Origin: an uncultured Prevotella sp.
GTDB lineage: Bacteria; Bacteroidota; Bacteroidia; Bacteroidales; Bacteroidaceae
Direction of reading: 5' to 3'
Length of the DNA stretch: 64,000 nt
Assembly (NCBI GenBank): GCA_946415245.1
Contig: CAMKRS010000001.1
Coordinates: forward strand, 1-64,000
Shown here piece after piece: positions 1 through 9,046 of this stretch. Position 1 is the stretch's first letter; every line of letters begins with the position of its first letter. The translations under genes were made by a program, and so were the position numbers. Under the pieces are notes generated by a model that was not told where the DNA came from, did not search any database, and worked only from the letters and a program-made list of their open reading frames with translations.

Positions 1-157
1 TGTCGTTCTCCTTCCAGTGGATGATGGTCCAGATGCTCGAAAGGGTCATGATACCGAGGCCGATCCAAACGAGGATGCCAATACTCATAATACGGCCCAG
101 GATGTAGCAAATCAGGGCTGCAAAATTCACGTAATTCGTTAATTGTCTTCTGTCCAT
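1..157 (-). CDS. Small membrane protein, 3' end outside window
   Basis: This reading frame is absent from the ORF track because it runs off the left edge. It starts at an ATG two bases after the stop of dtd (TAA-CT-ATG), so it is probably translationally coupled to dtd. The 52 visible residues begin MDRRQLTNYVNFAAL and contain two hydrophobic stretches, a likely helical hairpin, ending in WTIIHWKEND. I do not recognise the family. Position suggests co-transcription with dtd. The remaining length cannot be seen. Confidence 0.55.
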   Translation of the reverse strand, partial: MDRRQLTNYVNFAALICYILGRIMSIGILVWIGLGIMTLSSIWTIIHWKEND

Positions 158-159
158 AG

Positions 160-612
160 TTATTCTTTATTTTTGGTGTCCATACAAATTGTCACAGGAC
201 CGTCGTTAAGTAATTCTACCTTCATGTCAGCGCCGAATTCACCTGTGCCTACTTGCTTGCCTATGGTATCAGAAAGTTGGGCACAGAAGGCTTCGTAGAG
301 TGGGATAGAGTGCTCGTGTGAGCCGGCTCTGAACCAGCTCGGACGATTACCTTTCTTATAGCTGGCGTAGAGTGTGAACTGACTGACCACAAGAGCCTCG
401 CCATTAACGTCTAAGATGCTGCGGTTCATGACATCGTTTTCGTCACCAAACACACGAAGGTTGGCGATTTTCTTCACCAGCCAGTCTACGTCTTCCATTG
501 TGTCCTCGTCGCAGATGCCCAGCAGAATCAGGTATCCTGGTCCTATCTGGCTTTTCACGCTGCCCTCGATGGTGACGCTGGCGTGGGTAACTCGTTGTAT
601 GACAGCTCTCAT
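160..612 (-). CDS. dtd: D-aminoacyl-tRNA deacylase
   Basis: Hydrolyses D-amino acids wrongly attached to tRNA, a cytosolic proofreading step. The family signatures are SQFTLYA in the middle and the C-terminal NDGPVT, which supplies the cross-subunit Gly-cisPro loop in the dimer. The ORF track starts 20 codons too early: MRAVIQRV is the conserved N terminus, and a promoter lies between the two Met codons (-7 box TATCTTTG with -33 TTTG exactly 20 bases further up). From 612 the protein is 150 residues, the usual length. It has its own promoter although it follows uvrC on the same strand. Confidence 0.95.
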   Translation of the reverse strand: MRAVIQRVTHASVTIEGSVKSQIGPGYLILLGICDEDTMEDVDWLVKKIANLRVFGDENDVMNRSILDVNGEALVVSQFTLYASYKKGNRPSWFRAGSHEHSIPLYEAFCAQLSDTIGKQVGTGEFGADMKVELLNDGPVTICMDTKNKE

Positions 613-630
613 TGTTCCTAGAATTTTCGG

Positions 631-662
631 CAAAGATACAAACTTATTTCGTAACTTCCAAA
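631..662 (-). promoter_or_regulatory. Promoter of dtd
   Basis: On the minus strand TTTG, 20 bases, then TATCTTTG matches the Bacteroidetes -33/-7 consensus. The -7 box ends 18 bases before the chosen dtd ATG, which supports that start over the longer ORF. Confidence 0.75.
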
Positions 663-677
663 TTTTTTCCATACATC

Positions 678-830
678 GTGGTCATTTTGGTCATGGTCAT
701 TTTGGTCAAAATCGATTTCGGAAACGCGGTCATTTTTCACTATATATAAATATTAAATATTTATATTTAGTGGCTATTTTGACAATGTGTTTTCGATTTT
801 GACCATTTTGACCTTGACCACTTTGACCGC
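678..830. repeat. Long imperfect inverted repeat of GGTCA-type units
   Basis: Two 38-base arms (678-715 and 793-830) pair at 30 of 38 positions around an AT-rich centre. Each arm is itself built from repeats of GGTCA spaced by TTTT or similar. No gene is visible here. It lies between uvrC and dtd, upstream of the dtd promoter. It may be a structured repeat or a MITE-like remnant; a functional role is not evident. Confidence 0.6.
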
Positions 831-844
831 ATTTTTGCGATCTG

Positions 845-910
845 CGTAGGCAACAAATTTTTCCCAGGCAGGGAACAATTGTTACCCCTAATGGTAGTAA
901 TCTGCCTACG
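845..910. repeat. Nested inverted repeat downstream of uvrC
   Basis: The arms CGTAGGCA (845-852) and TGCCTACG (903-910) are exact complements and enclose a near-palindrome, GGGAACAATTGTTACCC. The structure begins only 7 bases after the uvrC stop, so it could act as a transcript-end hairpin, although no clear T-run follows the outer stem. Confidence 0.45.
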
Positions 911-916
911 TGTTTG

Positions 917-2749
917 CTATTGCTCCGAAGGGTGGAAATGATCGTAGATGATTTGTGCTTTTGATGGGCCAATCAACTGACTGAGCGTTTCGAGGTTTGC
1001 CTCACGGATAGCACGAACCGTTTTAAGGCCATTTAGAAGCTCGTCACGCGTCTTGGGGCCGATGCCCTTGATATCATCCAGCTCGGAGTGTAAAGCGCGC
1101 TTAGAACGCTTATTTCGATGGAATTCGATGGCAAAGCGATGTACCTCGTCCTGAATCTTCGTGAGCACGTGAAACAACTCGGAATCGGTCTTCAAGGCGA
1201 CATGAATAGGTGGGAATCCATAGAGCATTTCGTTGGTGCGATGACGGTCGTCTTTGGCAAGTCCGGCGATGGGGATATCGAGGCCTAGTTCGTCTTGAAT
1301 CACCTCACGAATCACCTCCATCTGTCCCTTTCCGCCATCAGCAATAATGAGGTCGGGTAGGGGTTGTTCTTCATCGAGCATTCTTCTGTACCTGCGACCC
1401 ACCACTTCCTTCATCGAAGCATAGTCGTCAGGACCCTCTACCGTCTTGATATTGAAGCGTTTATAGTCTTTTTTGCTCGGTTTCATCGCCTTGAAAACAA
1501 CACATGACGCGACCGCATCAGTACCAGAAATATTCGAGTTGTCGAAACACTCGATATGATAGGGTAATTTCGGTAGATGCAGCTTGTCTTGCAGCTCTTT
1601 CATTAAGCGTGTCTGCTTCTGTTCCGGGTTCAGTTTCTCGGCCTGTTTCAGACGATCGAATTTGTATTGTTTTCCGTTCTGGATAGAGAGGTCGAGCAGG
1701 GTCTTTTTATCGCCTCGTTGAGGTATCGTAAAGGTCACATTTTCCAGTTCGATATCAACCTCTTCAGGGACGATAATCTCCTTCGAATCGCTCTTGAAAC
1801 GCTGTCTCAATTCGATGATTCCCAGCTGCAGAAGTTCCTCGTCTGTCTCGTTCAGTTTCTTCTTGTATTCAATCGTAAAACTCTGGTTGATACTGCCGTT
1901 CGACACGTGGATATAGTTGATAAATGCCATTTTTTCATCTGACGTAATAGAGAATACATCCACGTTGTTGATCGTCTGGCTTACCACCTCACTATGGCTT
2001 GCAAATCCCTCCAGAGCCAGATATTTCCGCTTCACTTCTTCGGCTTCCTCAAAACGCAATTCTTCGGAGAGTTTTAGCATCTCTTCTTTGAGATCGCGAA
2101 CCACCTGTCGACTGTTGCCTTTCAGGATTTCGCGGGCCTGACGGATGTTTTTCTGATAGTCTTCATAACCCTGTTTTCCTACGCACGGACCCATACATTT
2201 CTTAATATGATAATCCAGACAGACCTTGTATTTTCCTGCCTCAATACCCTCTTTTGTGATCGGTTGACGACAGGTGCGAGGATGATACAATTCTTTGATG
2301 ATCTCAAGCACGGCATACATCGAACCAACGTGAGAGTAGGGCCCGAAATATGTTCCCCATTTCTTGTTGATGGTTCGTGTCTTGAAAATTCGTGGGAAAA
2401 ACTCGTTAGTGACACAGATAGAAGGGTAGGTTTTGCCGTCTTTCAGCAGCACATTATAGCGGGGATTGTACTTCTTGATGAGTGAATTTTCCAGTAGCAA
2501 AGCATCCTCTTCAGTATTCACGACCGTATAGCTGATATCGTGGATTTTGCTGACGAGGACCTTTGTCTTGAAACGATCCACTTCTGTGTGGAAGTAAGAC
2601 GAAACTCTCGCTTTGAGATTCTTCGCCTTACCCACATAGATAATAGTATGATTCTCGTCGTAGTATTGATAGCTGCCAGGCTTCTCTGGAAGTCTGCTAA
2701 CAATACCTTTCAGATACTCCAACCGTTTCTCGTTTTCTTCTTTCGTCAT
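917..2749 (-). CDS. uvrC: Excinuclease ABC subunit C
   Basis: UvrC makes the two incisions beside UvrB-bound lesions in nucleotide excision repair. The N-terminal GIY-YIG nuclease is visible as PGSYQYY...IIYVGKAKNLKARV. The middle has the Cys-rich TCR...CLDYHIKKCMGPC segment and a UVR-like segment LRFEEAEEVKRKYLAL. The C-terminal half has the RNase H-like endonuclease part (ECFDNSNISG, LIIADGGKGQ) and ends in tandem HhH-like sequence (LDDIKGIGPKTRDELL). At 610 residues it is a normal full-length UvrC. It follows apt at about 80 bp, a gap that contains a parS-like site. Confidence 0.97.
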   Translation of the reverse strand: MTKEENEKRLEYLKGIVSRLPEKPGSYQYYDENHTIIYVGKAKNLKARVSSYFHTEVDRFKTKVLVSKIHDISYTVVNTEEDALLLENSLIKKYNPRYNVLLKDGKTYPSICVTNEFFPRIFKTRTINKKWGTYFGPYSHVGSMYAVLEIIKELYHPRTCRQPITKEGIEAGKYKVCLDYHIKKCMGPCVGKQGYEDYQKNIRQAREILKGNSRQVVRDLKEEMLKLSEELRFEEAEEVKRKYLALEGFASHSEVVSQTINNVDVFSITSDEKMAFINYIHVSNGSINQSFTIEYKKKLNETDEELLQLGIIELRQRFKSDSKEIIVPEEVDIELENVTFTIPQRGDKKTLLDLSIQNGKQYKFDRLKQAEKLNPEQKQTRLMKELQDKLHLPKLPYHIECFDNSNISGTDAVASCVVFKAMKPSKKDYKRFNIKTVEGPDDYASMKEVVGRRYRRMLDEEQPLPDLIIADGGKGQMEVIREVIQDELGLDIPIAGLAKDDRHRTNEMLYGFPPIHVALKTDSELFHVLTKIQDEVHRFAIEFHRNKRSKRALHSELDDIKGIGPKTRDELLNGLKTVRAIREANLETLSQLIGPSKAQIIYDHFHPSEQ

Positions 2750-2809
2750 CCTTTGAAGCTGTGTTTGTCAATCGCCCGCCCCTTTTATTTATTAGGTTTC
2801 TGCGAGTTT

Positions 2810-2825
2810 TGTTTCACGTGGAACA
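2810..2825. promoter_or_regulatory. parS-like ParB binding site, copy 1
   Basis: TGTTTCACGTGGAACA is the exact reverse complement of TGTTCCACGTGAAACA, a classical bacterial parS sequence bound by ParB/Spo0J. It lies in the apt-uvrC gap. A second identical copy lies 580 bp away. Confidence 0.85.
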
Positions 2826-2828
2826 ATT

Positions 2829-3356
2829 TTATATGGTCAAGAGTGTTGTGAGCTCTATGCCATCAAAAAGATCACGTCCGTGCAAGCCTTCGTCTGTGAT
2901 TTCGATGATGAAATTCATATAGACTTTCTTGGGATTGAAATGCTCAACGAGTTTGTAGGCTGCTTTTGCTGTGCCACCCGTTGCCAATAAGTCGTCGTGT
3001 ATCAATACAACGTCATCGGGTTCGATGGAGTCGATGTGCATCTCGATGGTATCGACACCATATTCCTTTGAAAACGATTCCTTGATAACCGTTGCGGGAA
3101 GTTTGCCTGGTTTGCGAGCCATGACCATACCACAGCCAAGTCTACCAGCAAGAGCTGAAGCCATCACAAAACCACGACTCTCGATTCCAACGATCTTGGT
3201 AAGACCCTTGTCTTTGTAAATTGCTTCCAATTCGTCGAGCATAATTTTCATGCACTCCGCGTTCTTGTAGAGTGTAGTCACGTCTCTGAAATTGATACCC
3301 TTCTTGGGGAAATCTGGTATACAACGCAGATTGTCAATCAGTACTTTGTTATTCAT
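2829..3356 (-). CDS. apt: Adenine phosphoribosyltransferase
   Basis: Makes AMP from adenine and PRPP (purine salvage, cytosol). The PRPP-binding motif VVLIHDDLLATGGT lies near residues 116-129, and IESRGF is the other conserved loop. The ORF track begins nine codons earlier; MNNKVLIDNLRCIPDFPKKGI matches the usual Apt N terminus, so I place the start at 3356 (175 residues). It lies between mnmG and uvrC on the same strand and is probably co-transcribed. parS-like sites flank it on both sides. Confidence 0.96.
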   Translation of the reverse strand: MNNKVLIDNLRCIPDFPKKGINFRDVTTLYKNAECMKIMLDELEAIYKDKGLTKIVGIESRGFVMASALAGRLGCGMVMARKPGKLPATVIKESFSKEYGVDTIEMHIDSIEPDDVVLIHDDLLATGGTAKAAYKLVEHFNPKKVYMNFIIEITDEGLHGRDLFDGIELTTLLTI

Positions 3357-3389
3357 AATCAGTAAGTTATAATTGTTAAACACTTCAAT

Positions 3390-3405
3390 TGTTTCACGTG
3401 GAACA
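3390..3405. promoter_or_regulatory. parS-like ParB binding site, copy 2
   Basis: An identical 16-mer TGTTTCACGTGGAACA in the mnmG-apt gap. Two perfect copies, both intergenic and close to mnmG (gidA), fit an origin-proximal centromere region. Confidence 0.85.
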
Positions 3406-3427
3406 ATGCCCCTTTTTCTGGCCTCAT

Positions 3428-5323
3428 TTATCTTCCCATCAGCACCAACATCACATTGATATCACTGGGTGAGACACCAGGAATACGACTGGCCTGAGCC
3501 AGAGTTTCGGGTTGAATTTTCATCAGTTTCTGTCGACACTCAGTAGAGAGACCTTGCAATTCTTCGTAGTTGAAATGCCCTTTGATTTTTATATTTTCCA
3601 AACGGTGCATTTTCTCGGCTACAACTCTCTCTCGCTCGATGTATCCTTTATATTTCATTCTGATCTCTGCCGCCTCTGCAATTTCCTCTTTTCGATTATT
3701 CGGGCGATTTAATACCTCTTTCAGTTGGGGAATAATCTCAGACAGATTGGCGAGATTGAGTTGTGGACGGTTGACAAGGTCCACCAATTTGCAACCAAAC
3801 TGCAAGGGTGTCGTTCCAAGGGCTTCGAGAGCAGAATTGATCAACTTCGGTTTTATCGCGAACCCATGACAGAAAGTCTCGATTTCTTCGATAGCCTGTT
3901 TTTTCTCCAGCCACCAGTCGTAACGTTCTCTTTTTGCCAAACCTAATTCGTAGGCTTTTTCTGTCAGACGAGCATCGGCATCATCCTGACGAAGTAGGAT
4001 TCTGTACTCGGCTCTCGAGGTGAACATACGATAGGGCTCGTCAACACCTTTTGTGACCAAATCGTCGATTAAAACGCCGATATAGGCTTCGTCACGATGG
4101 AGGATAAATGAACGATTGTTATTACTTCCTGCTTTGAGTGCAGCGTTAATTCCTGCTATCGTTCCTTGTCCGCCAGCCTCTTCATAGCCCGTCGTTCCAT
4201 TCACCTGACCAGCCATAAAGAGATTCTCAATTATTTTCGATTCCAACGAATGTTTCAATTGTGTGGGATCGAAGAAATCGTATTCTATTGCATAGCCAGG
4301 ACGATACACTTTGATGTCTCTGAAGGCCGGCATCTTTTTCAAGGCTTCTATCTGGACATCCATCGGCAACGATGAAGAGAAGCCATTGAGATACATTTCG
4401 TTGGTATCCTCGCCTTCTGGCTCAAGAAACAGAGGATGCTTGTTTCTCTCTGGGAAGGTGACAAGTTTTGTTTCTATCGAAGGACAATAGCGTGGACCTA
4501 TCGATTGTATCTGTCCGTTGTAAAGTGGAGAGTCGGCCAATCCGCTTTTCAGGATTTCGTGAACCTCTTCATTCGTATTCACTGTCCAACAAGGCAACTG
4601 CTTCAATGCCCCACCTTTATCCATATAACTGAACTGATAAGGTCTGTTTTCGCCTGGTTGAATCTCCAAATTCTCGAAATGAACAGAACGTTTATCAATA
4701 CGAACGGGGGTTCCTGTTTTCATGCGAGCCGAAACAACCCCATGACGGGTGATGCTTTCTGTGAAATGTGGAACTGCGGGCTCTGCGATACGTCCTCCGG
4801 AAATCATCTTTCGTCCGATATGCATCAGGCCATTCAAAAAAGTGCCAGCTGTCACAATCACACATTTTGCATAGATCTCTGCGCCCCAGATGGTCTTTAC
4901 GCCGATAGCACGGACGCTAGCCTCGCTGGAAACAGGCTCTACCAGCAGCTCATCAGCCTGATCCTGCCAGATATCCAGATTCTCTGTTTCATCGAGATGC
5001 CTGCGCCACTCCCAGATGAACTTTCCTCTGTCGCACTGGGCTCTCGGACTCCACACGGCAGGACCCTTGCCCACGTTCAACATGCGGAACTGTATCGAGG
5101 TAGCATCCGTCACCAATCCCATCTGACCTCCAAGTGCATCGATTTCACGTACGATCTGTCCCTTGGCGATACCTCCGATAGCCGGATTGCATGACATCTG
5201 CGCAATCTTGTTCATATCCATCGTTATCAGACAGGTCTTGGCGCCCATATTAGCACTGGCACAAGCGGCCTCGCAACCTGCGTGACCACCCCCGATAACG
5301 AGTACATCATAGTTAAATTGCAT
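3428..5323 (-). CDS. mnmG: tRNA uridine-34 carboxymethylaminomethyl synthesis enzyme MnmG
   Basis: FAD-dependent partner of MnmE that modifies wobble uridine 34 of certain tRNAs. The dinucleotide-binding motif GGGHAGCEAA lies at residues 10-19. Further family signatures are MSCNPAIGG, GTFLNGLMHIG, the second cofactor segment MAGQVNGTTGYEEA and the late SRAEYRILLRQDDAD. At 631 residues it is standard length. It appears to be the first gene of the leftward mnmG-apt-uvrC group, with its own promoter immediately upstream. In many bacteria this gene lies near oriC. Confidence 0.97.
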   Translation of the reverse strand: MQFNYDVLVIGGGHAGCEAACASANMGAKTCLITMDMNKIAQMSCNPAIGGIAKGQIVREIDALGGQMGLVTDATSIQFRMLNVGKGPAVWSPRAQCDRGKFIWEWRRHLDETENLDIWQDQADELLVEPVSSEASVRAIGVKTIWGAEIYAKCVIVTAGTFLNGLMHIGRKMISGGRIAEPAVPHFTESITRHGVVSARMKTGTPVRIDKRSVHFENLEIQPGENRPYQFSYMDKGGALKQLPCWTVNTNEEVHEILKSGLADSPLYNGQIQSIGPRYCPSIETKLVTFPERNKHPLFLEPEGEDTNEMYLNGFSSSLPMDVQIEALKKMPAFRDIKVYRPGYAIEYDFFDPTQLKHSLESKIIENLFMAGQVNGTTGYEEAGGQGTIAGINAALKAGSNNNRSFILHRDEAYIGVLIDDLVTKGVDEPYRMFTSRAEYRILLRQDDADARLTEKAYELGLAKRERYDWWLEKKQAIEEIETFCHGFAIKPKLINSALEALGTTPLQFGCKLVDLVNRPQLNLANLSEIIPQLKEVLNRPNNRKEEIAEAAEIRMKYKGYIERERVVAEKMHRLENIKIKGHFNYEELQGLSTECRQKLMKIQPETLAQASRIPGVSPSDINVMLVLMGR

Positions 5324-5346
5324 ATCCTTTAATCAATTTCTGAGCG

Positions 5347-5354
5347 CAAAGATA
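5347..5354 (-). promoter_or_regulatory. Promoter -7 box of mnmG
   Basis: TATCTTTG on the minus strand, 23 bases before the mnmG ATG. No good TTTG lies at the usual -33 spacing, so only the -7 box is called. Confidence 0.55.
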
Positions 5355-5396
5355 CAAAACTTTTTCGTATAAATAGCGAATTTTTTCACGAAAACG

Positions 5397-5428
5397 TTTG
5401 CGTTTCTCATAAAAATGTGTTAACTTTG
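5397..5428 (+). promoter_or_regulatory. Promoter of the frdCAB operon
   Basis: TTTG (5397-5400), 20 bases, then TAACTTTG (5421-5428) fits the Bacteroidetes consensus. Transcription would begin near 5435, leaving a leader of roughly 70 bases before frdC. Confidence 0.75.
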
Positions 5429-5502
5429 TACCCTCAACGTGCACGCACGCACCTAAAAATAAGTATCAAATATTAATATAATTAATTAAAAATCAACAAC
5501 TT

Positions 5503-6198
5503 ATGTGGTTAATCAATTCATCAATTGGTAGAAAAGTTGTAATGTCTGTAACGGGCATTGCGCTCATTCTGTTCCTGACCTTTCATGGTTGCATGAACGT
5601 GGTGGCGCTTTTCTCGGAAGAGGGTTACAACATGATTTGCGAATTCCTGGGTGCCAACTGGTATGCTGTTGTAGCAACACTCGGTCTGGCTGCCCTGGCA
5701 GTGATTCACATTGTCTATGCATTCATCCTGACTGCACAGAACCGTACGGCTCGCGGTGACAACCGCTATGAGATCTCGACGACGGTGAATGCCGGTAAGG
5801 TGGAGTGGGCTTCGAAGAACATGCTCGTTCTTGGTCTCATCATCTGCGTGGGTCTGCTGCTGCACCTCTGGAACTTCTGGTACAACATGATGTTCGCAGA
5901 GCTCATCGGTGCATCAACACTTCCCAGTCCGACTGACGGCTTCGGATGGATTCAGGAGACTTTCTCTAATCCTGTGTTCAGCGTGCTTTACATCATTTGG
6001 CTCGTGGCTATCTGGTTCCACCTGACTCACGGTTTCTGGAGTGCTATGCAGACACTCGGTTGGAATGGTAAGACTTGGTTCTGCCGTTGGAAGGTTATCG
6101 GTATGATCTATGTGACCCTGCTGATGCTCTGCTTCCTCGTAGTGGTTCTGGCTTTCTGGTTCGGTTGTGCACCTTCACTTTGTGGCGGCTGCTGCTAA
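5503..6198 (+). CDS. frdC: Fumarate reductase/succinate dehydrogenase cytochrome b subunit
   Basis: Membrane anchor that carries haem and passes electrons between menaquinone and the FrdAB catalytic pair. About five hydrophobic segments are visible, with His residues inside them (FLTFHGCMNVV, AVIHIVYAF, LLHLWNFWYN, WFHLTHGFW) that are candidate haem ligands, as in the B-type dihaem family. The length of 231 residues is normal. It is first in the operon, 27 bp ahead of frdA. In anaerobic Bacteroidales this complex works mainly as a fumarate reductase; sdhC would be the alternative name. Confidence 0.92.
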   Translation: MWLINSSIGRKVVMSVTGIALILFLTFHGCMNVVALFSEEGYNMICEFLGANWYAVVATLGLAALAVIHIVYAFILTAQNRTARGDNRYEISTTVNAGKVEWASKNMLVLGLIICVGLLLHLWNFWYNMMFAELIGASTLPSPTDGFGWIQETFSNPVFSVLYIIWLVAIWFHLTHGFWSAMQTLGWNGKTWFCRWKVIGMIYVTLLMLCFLVVVLAFWFGCAPSLCGGCC

Positions 6199-6225
6199 TT
6201 ATCAACTTTTAAATTCGAAAAGATT

Positions 6226-8205
6226 ATGGCAAAAGTAATTGATTCTAAGATTCCCGCAGGTCCAGTGCCTGAGAAATGGAAGGAATATAAGGCTCACCAG
6301 CGCTTGGTTAACCCCAAGAACAAGCTGAAGCTCGATGTGATCGTGGTTGGTACTGGTCTGGCTGGTGCTTCTGCAGCTGCTTCACTCGGTGAGATGGGCT
6401 TCAATGTGATCAACCTGTGTATTCAGGATTCTCCCCGTCGTGCTCACTCTATCGCTGCTCAGGGTGGTATCAACGCCGCTAAGTGCTATCAGAACGATGG
6501 TGACTCTATCTACCGTCTGTTCTACGATACCGTAAAGGGTGGTGACTATCGTGCTCGCGAGGCTAACGTTTATCGTCTGGCTGAGGTATCAAACAATATT
6601 ATCGACCAGTGCGTGGCTCAGGGCGTTCCCTTTGCTCGTGAGTATGGTGGTATGCTGGCCAACCGCTCGTTCGGTGGTGCTCAAGTAAGCCGTACGTTCT
6701 ACGCTAAGGGTCAGACCGGTCAGCAGTTGCTGCTGGGCGCTTATTCTTCACTGAGCTGTCAGGTTCAGGCTGGTAAGGTGAAGCTCTACACCCGTTATGA
6801 GATGGAGGATGTGGTGATTGTTGAAGGCCGCGCTCGTGGTATCATCGCCAAGAACCTCGTTACTGGTAAGTTGGAGCGTTTCTCAGCTAACGCAGTAGTT
6901 ATCGCAACTGGTGGATATGGTAACACCTATTTCTTGAGCACAAACGCTATGGGTTGTAACTGTACCGCTGCCGTTCAGTGCTATCGTAAGGGTGCTTACT
7001 TTGCAAATCCCTCTTACGTTCAGATTCACCCCACTTGTATCCCTGTTCATGGTGACAAGCAGTCTAAGCTGACGCTGATGTCTGAGTCACTGCGTAACGA
7101 TGGTCGTATCTGGGTTCCCAAGAAGATTGAGGATGCTAAGGCTCTGCAGGCTGGAACCAAGCAGGGTTGGGAGATTCCGGAGGAGGATCGCGACTACTAT
7201 CTGGAGCGCCGTTATCCTGCATTCGGTAACCTCGTTCCTCGTGACGTGGCTTCTCGTGCTGCTAAGGAGCGTTGCGATAAGGGCTTTGGTGTCAACAACA
7301 CGGGTCTGGCTGTGTTCCTCGATTTCTCAGAGTCTATCAACCGTCTGGGCATCGATATCATCATGCAGCGTTATGGTAACCTCTTCGAGATGTACGAGGA
7401 GATCACCGACGTATTCCCTGGCGATGTTGCCAACGAGATCAATGGTGTGAAGTACTACAAGCCGATGATGATCTATCCCGCTATCCACTACACGATGGGT
7501 GGTATCTGGGTTGACTACGAGCTGCAGACTTCTATTCCTGGTCTGTTCGCTATCGGTGAGTGTAACTTCTCTGACCACGGTGCTAACCGTCTGGGTGCTT
7601 CTGCTCTGATGCAGGGTCTGGCCGATGGTTACTTCGTGCTGCCTTACACCATCCAGAACTATCTGGCCGATCAGGCTGTTTGGCCGAAGGTTTCTACCGA
7701 TCTGCCTGAGTTCGCTGAGGCTGAGAAGAAGGTGGATGCTGAGCTTGATCGTCTGCTCAACATCAAGGGTAAGCGCTCTGTTGACTCTATCCACAAGGAG
7801 CTGGGTCACATTATGTGGGAGTATGTAGGTATGGGTCGCACCGCTGAGGGCCTGAAGACGGGTCTGAAGAAGATGCACGAGCTGGAGAAGGAGTTCGACG
7901 AGAACCTCTTCGTTCCTGGCACCAAGGAGGGCTTGAACATCGAGCTCGACAAGGCTATCCACCTGCGTGACTTCTTCACGATGGGTCAGCTTGTAGCTTT
8001 CGACGCCCTCTCTCGTAACGAGTCCTGCGGCGGACACTTCCGCGAGGAGTATCAGACCGAGGAAGGCGAGGCTAAGCGCGACGACGAGAACTACTTCTAC
8101 GTAGGCTGCTGGGAGTACAAAGGCAAGGGCAACGAGCCCGAGCTCATCAAGGAGCCGCTGGAGTACGAGGCAATCAAGGTACAGACACGTAACTATAAGA
8201 ATTAA
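6226..8205 (+). CDS. frdA: Fumarate reductase/succinate dehydrogenase flavoprotein subunit
   Basis: Catalytic subunit that interconverts fumarate and succinate. The FAD-binding motif [10 protein letters not shown] lies near residues 42-51, and the covalent flavin His is in [11 protein letters not shown] (about H74). The active-site region includes HPTCIP, and the late [12 protein letters not shown] and [18 protein letters not shown] are diagnostic. It has 659 residues, full length. Five bases separate its stop from frdB, so the three genes form one operon. The codon use is strongly biased, as expected for an abundant protein. Confidence 0.96.
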   Translation: MAKVIDSKIPAGPVPEKWKEYKAHQRLVNPKNKLKLDVIVVGTGLAGASAAASLGEMGFNVINLCIQDSPRRAHSIAAQGGINAAKCYQNDGDSIYRLFYDTVKGGDYRAREANVYRLAEVSNNIIDQCVAQGVPFAREYGGMLANRSFGGAQVSRTFYAKGQTGQQLLLGAYSSLSCQVQAGKVKLYTRYEMEDVVIVEGRARGIIAKNLVTGKLERFSANAVVIATGGYGNTYFLSTNAMGCNCTAAVQCYRKGAYFANPSYVQIHPTCIPVHGDKQSKLTLMSESLRNDGRIWVPKKIEDAKALQAGTKQGWEIPEEDRDYYLERRYPAFGNLVPRDVASRAAKERCDKGFGVNNTGLAVFLDFSESINRLGIDIIMQRYGNLFEMYEEITDVFPGDVANEINGVKYYKPMMIYPAIHYTMGGIWVDYELQTSIPGLFAIGECNFSDHGANRLGASALMQGLADGYFVLPYTIQNYLADQAVWPKVSTDLPEFAEAEKKVDAELDRLLNIKGKRSVDSIHKELGHIMWEYVGMGRTAEGLKTGLKKMHELEKEFDENLFVPGTKEGLNIELDKAIHLRDFFTMGQLVAFDALSRNESCGGHFREEYQTEEGEAKRDDENYFYVGCWEYKGKGNEPELIKEPLEYEAIKVQTRNYKN

Positions 8206-8210
8206 ACACT

Positions 8211-8969
8211 ATGGCAAAGAATATTTCATTCACAATAAAGTTCTGGCGCCAGAACGGCCCCAAGGACCAGGGACATTTCGACACCCACGAGATGCACGAT
8301 ATTCCCGATGATACCTCGTTCCTCGAGATGCTCGACATCCTGAACGAGGAGCTCATCAACGAAGGCAAGGAGCCCTTCGTATTCGACCACGACTGCCGCG
8401 AGGGTATCTGCGGTATGTGCTCGCTCTACATCAACGGTACACCTCACGGACTGACCGAGCGTGGTGCTACTACCTGTCAGCTCTACATGCGCCGCTTCAA
8501 CGATGGCGATGTCATCACCGTAGAGCCTTGGCGCTCAGCTGCCTTCCCCGTGATTAAGGACTGTATGGTTGACCGCGGTGCCTTCGATAAGATCATCCAG
8601 GCCGGTGGTTACACCACGATCCGCACAGGTCAGGCTCAGGATGCCAATGCTATCCTGATTCCTAAGGAGGATGCCGACGAGGCTATGGACTGCGCATCTT
8701 GCATCGGCTGTGGCGCTTGCGTCGCTGCTTGTAAGAACGGTTCAGCCATGCTGTTCGTATCATCGAAGGTCAGCCAGCTCGCTCTGCTTCCGCAGGGTCG
8801 CGTAGAGGCTGCCCGTCGTGTGAAGAACATGATCGCCAAGATGGACGAGCTCGGCTTCGGTAACTGCACTAACACTCGCGCCTGCGAGGCTGTCTGCCCG
8901 AAGAACGAGACCATCGCCAACATCGCTCGCCTCAACCGCGAGATGATCAAGGCTAAGCTTGCAGACTAA
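8211..8969 (+). CDS. frdB: Fumarate reductase/succinate dehydrogenase iron-sulfur subunit
   Basis: Carries electrons from the cytochrome to the flavoprotein. The N-terminal ferredoxin-like domain has CREGICGMC for the [2Fe-2S] cluster. The C-terminal domain has [14 protein letters not shown] and [12 protein letters not shown] for the [4Fe-4S] and [3Fe-4S] clusters. The length of 252 residues is normal. It is the last gene of the operon and is followed by a hairpin. Confidence 0.96.
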   Translation: MAKNISFTIKFWRQNGPKDQGHFDTHEMHDIPDDTSFLEMLDILNEELINEGKEPFVFDHDCREGICGMCSLYINGTPHGLTERGATTCQLYMRRFNDGDVITVEPWRSAAFPVIKDCMVDRGAFDKIIQAGGYTTIRTGQAQDANAILIPKEDADEAMDCASCIGCGACVAACKNGSAMLFVSSKVSQLALLPQGRVEAARRVKNMIAKMDELGFGNCTNTRACEAVCPKNETIANIARLNREMIKAKLAD

Positions 8970-8985
8970 AACTGTTATATGGTAG

Positions 8986-9004
8986 TGGGGACTCTATGTC
9001 CCCA
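8986..9004 (+). terminator. Hairpin after frdB
   Basis: TGGGGAC and GTCCCCA form a perfect 7-bp stem with a TCTAT loop, 17 bases after the frdB stop. The sequence after it is T-rich rather than a pure T-run, so termination may be partial. Confidence 0.6.
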
Positions 9005-9046
9005 TTACCTTTATTTATAACTAAATAAGGAGAAATTATAAATATT

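Noticed and set aside
1161-1176. CACGTGAAACA, half of a parS site, inside uvrC
   Set aside because: Only the 3' half matches, so it is not a convincing ParB site.
4436-5194. 252-codon ORF on the plus strand inside mnmG
   Set aside because: Antisense shadow of mnmG.
7327-8037. 236-codon ORF on the minus strand inside frdA
   Set aside because: It is a shadow of the highly biased codons of frdA and has no family motif, promoter or start signal.
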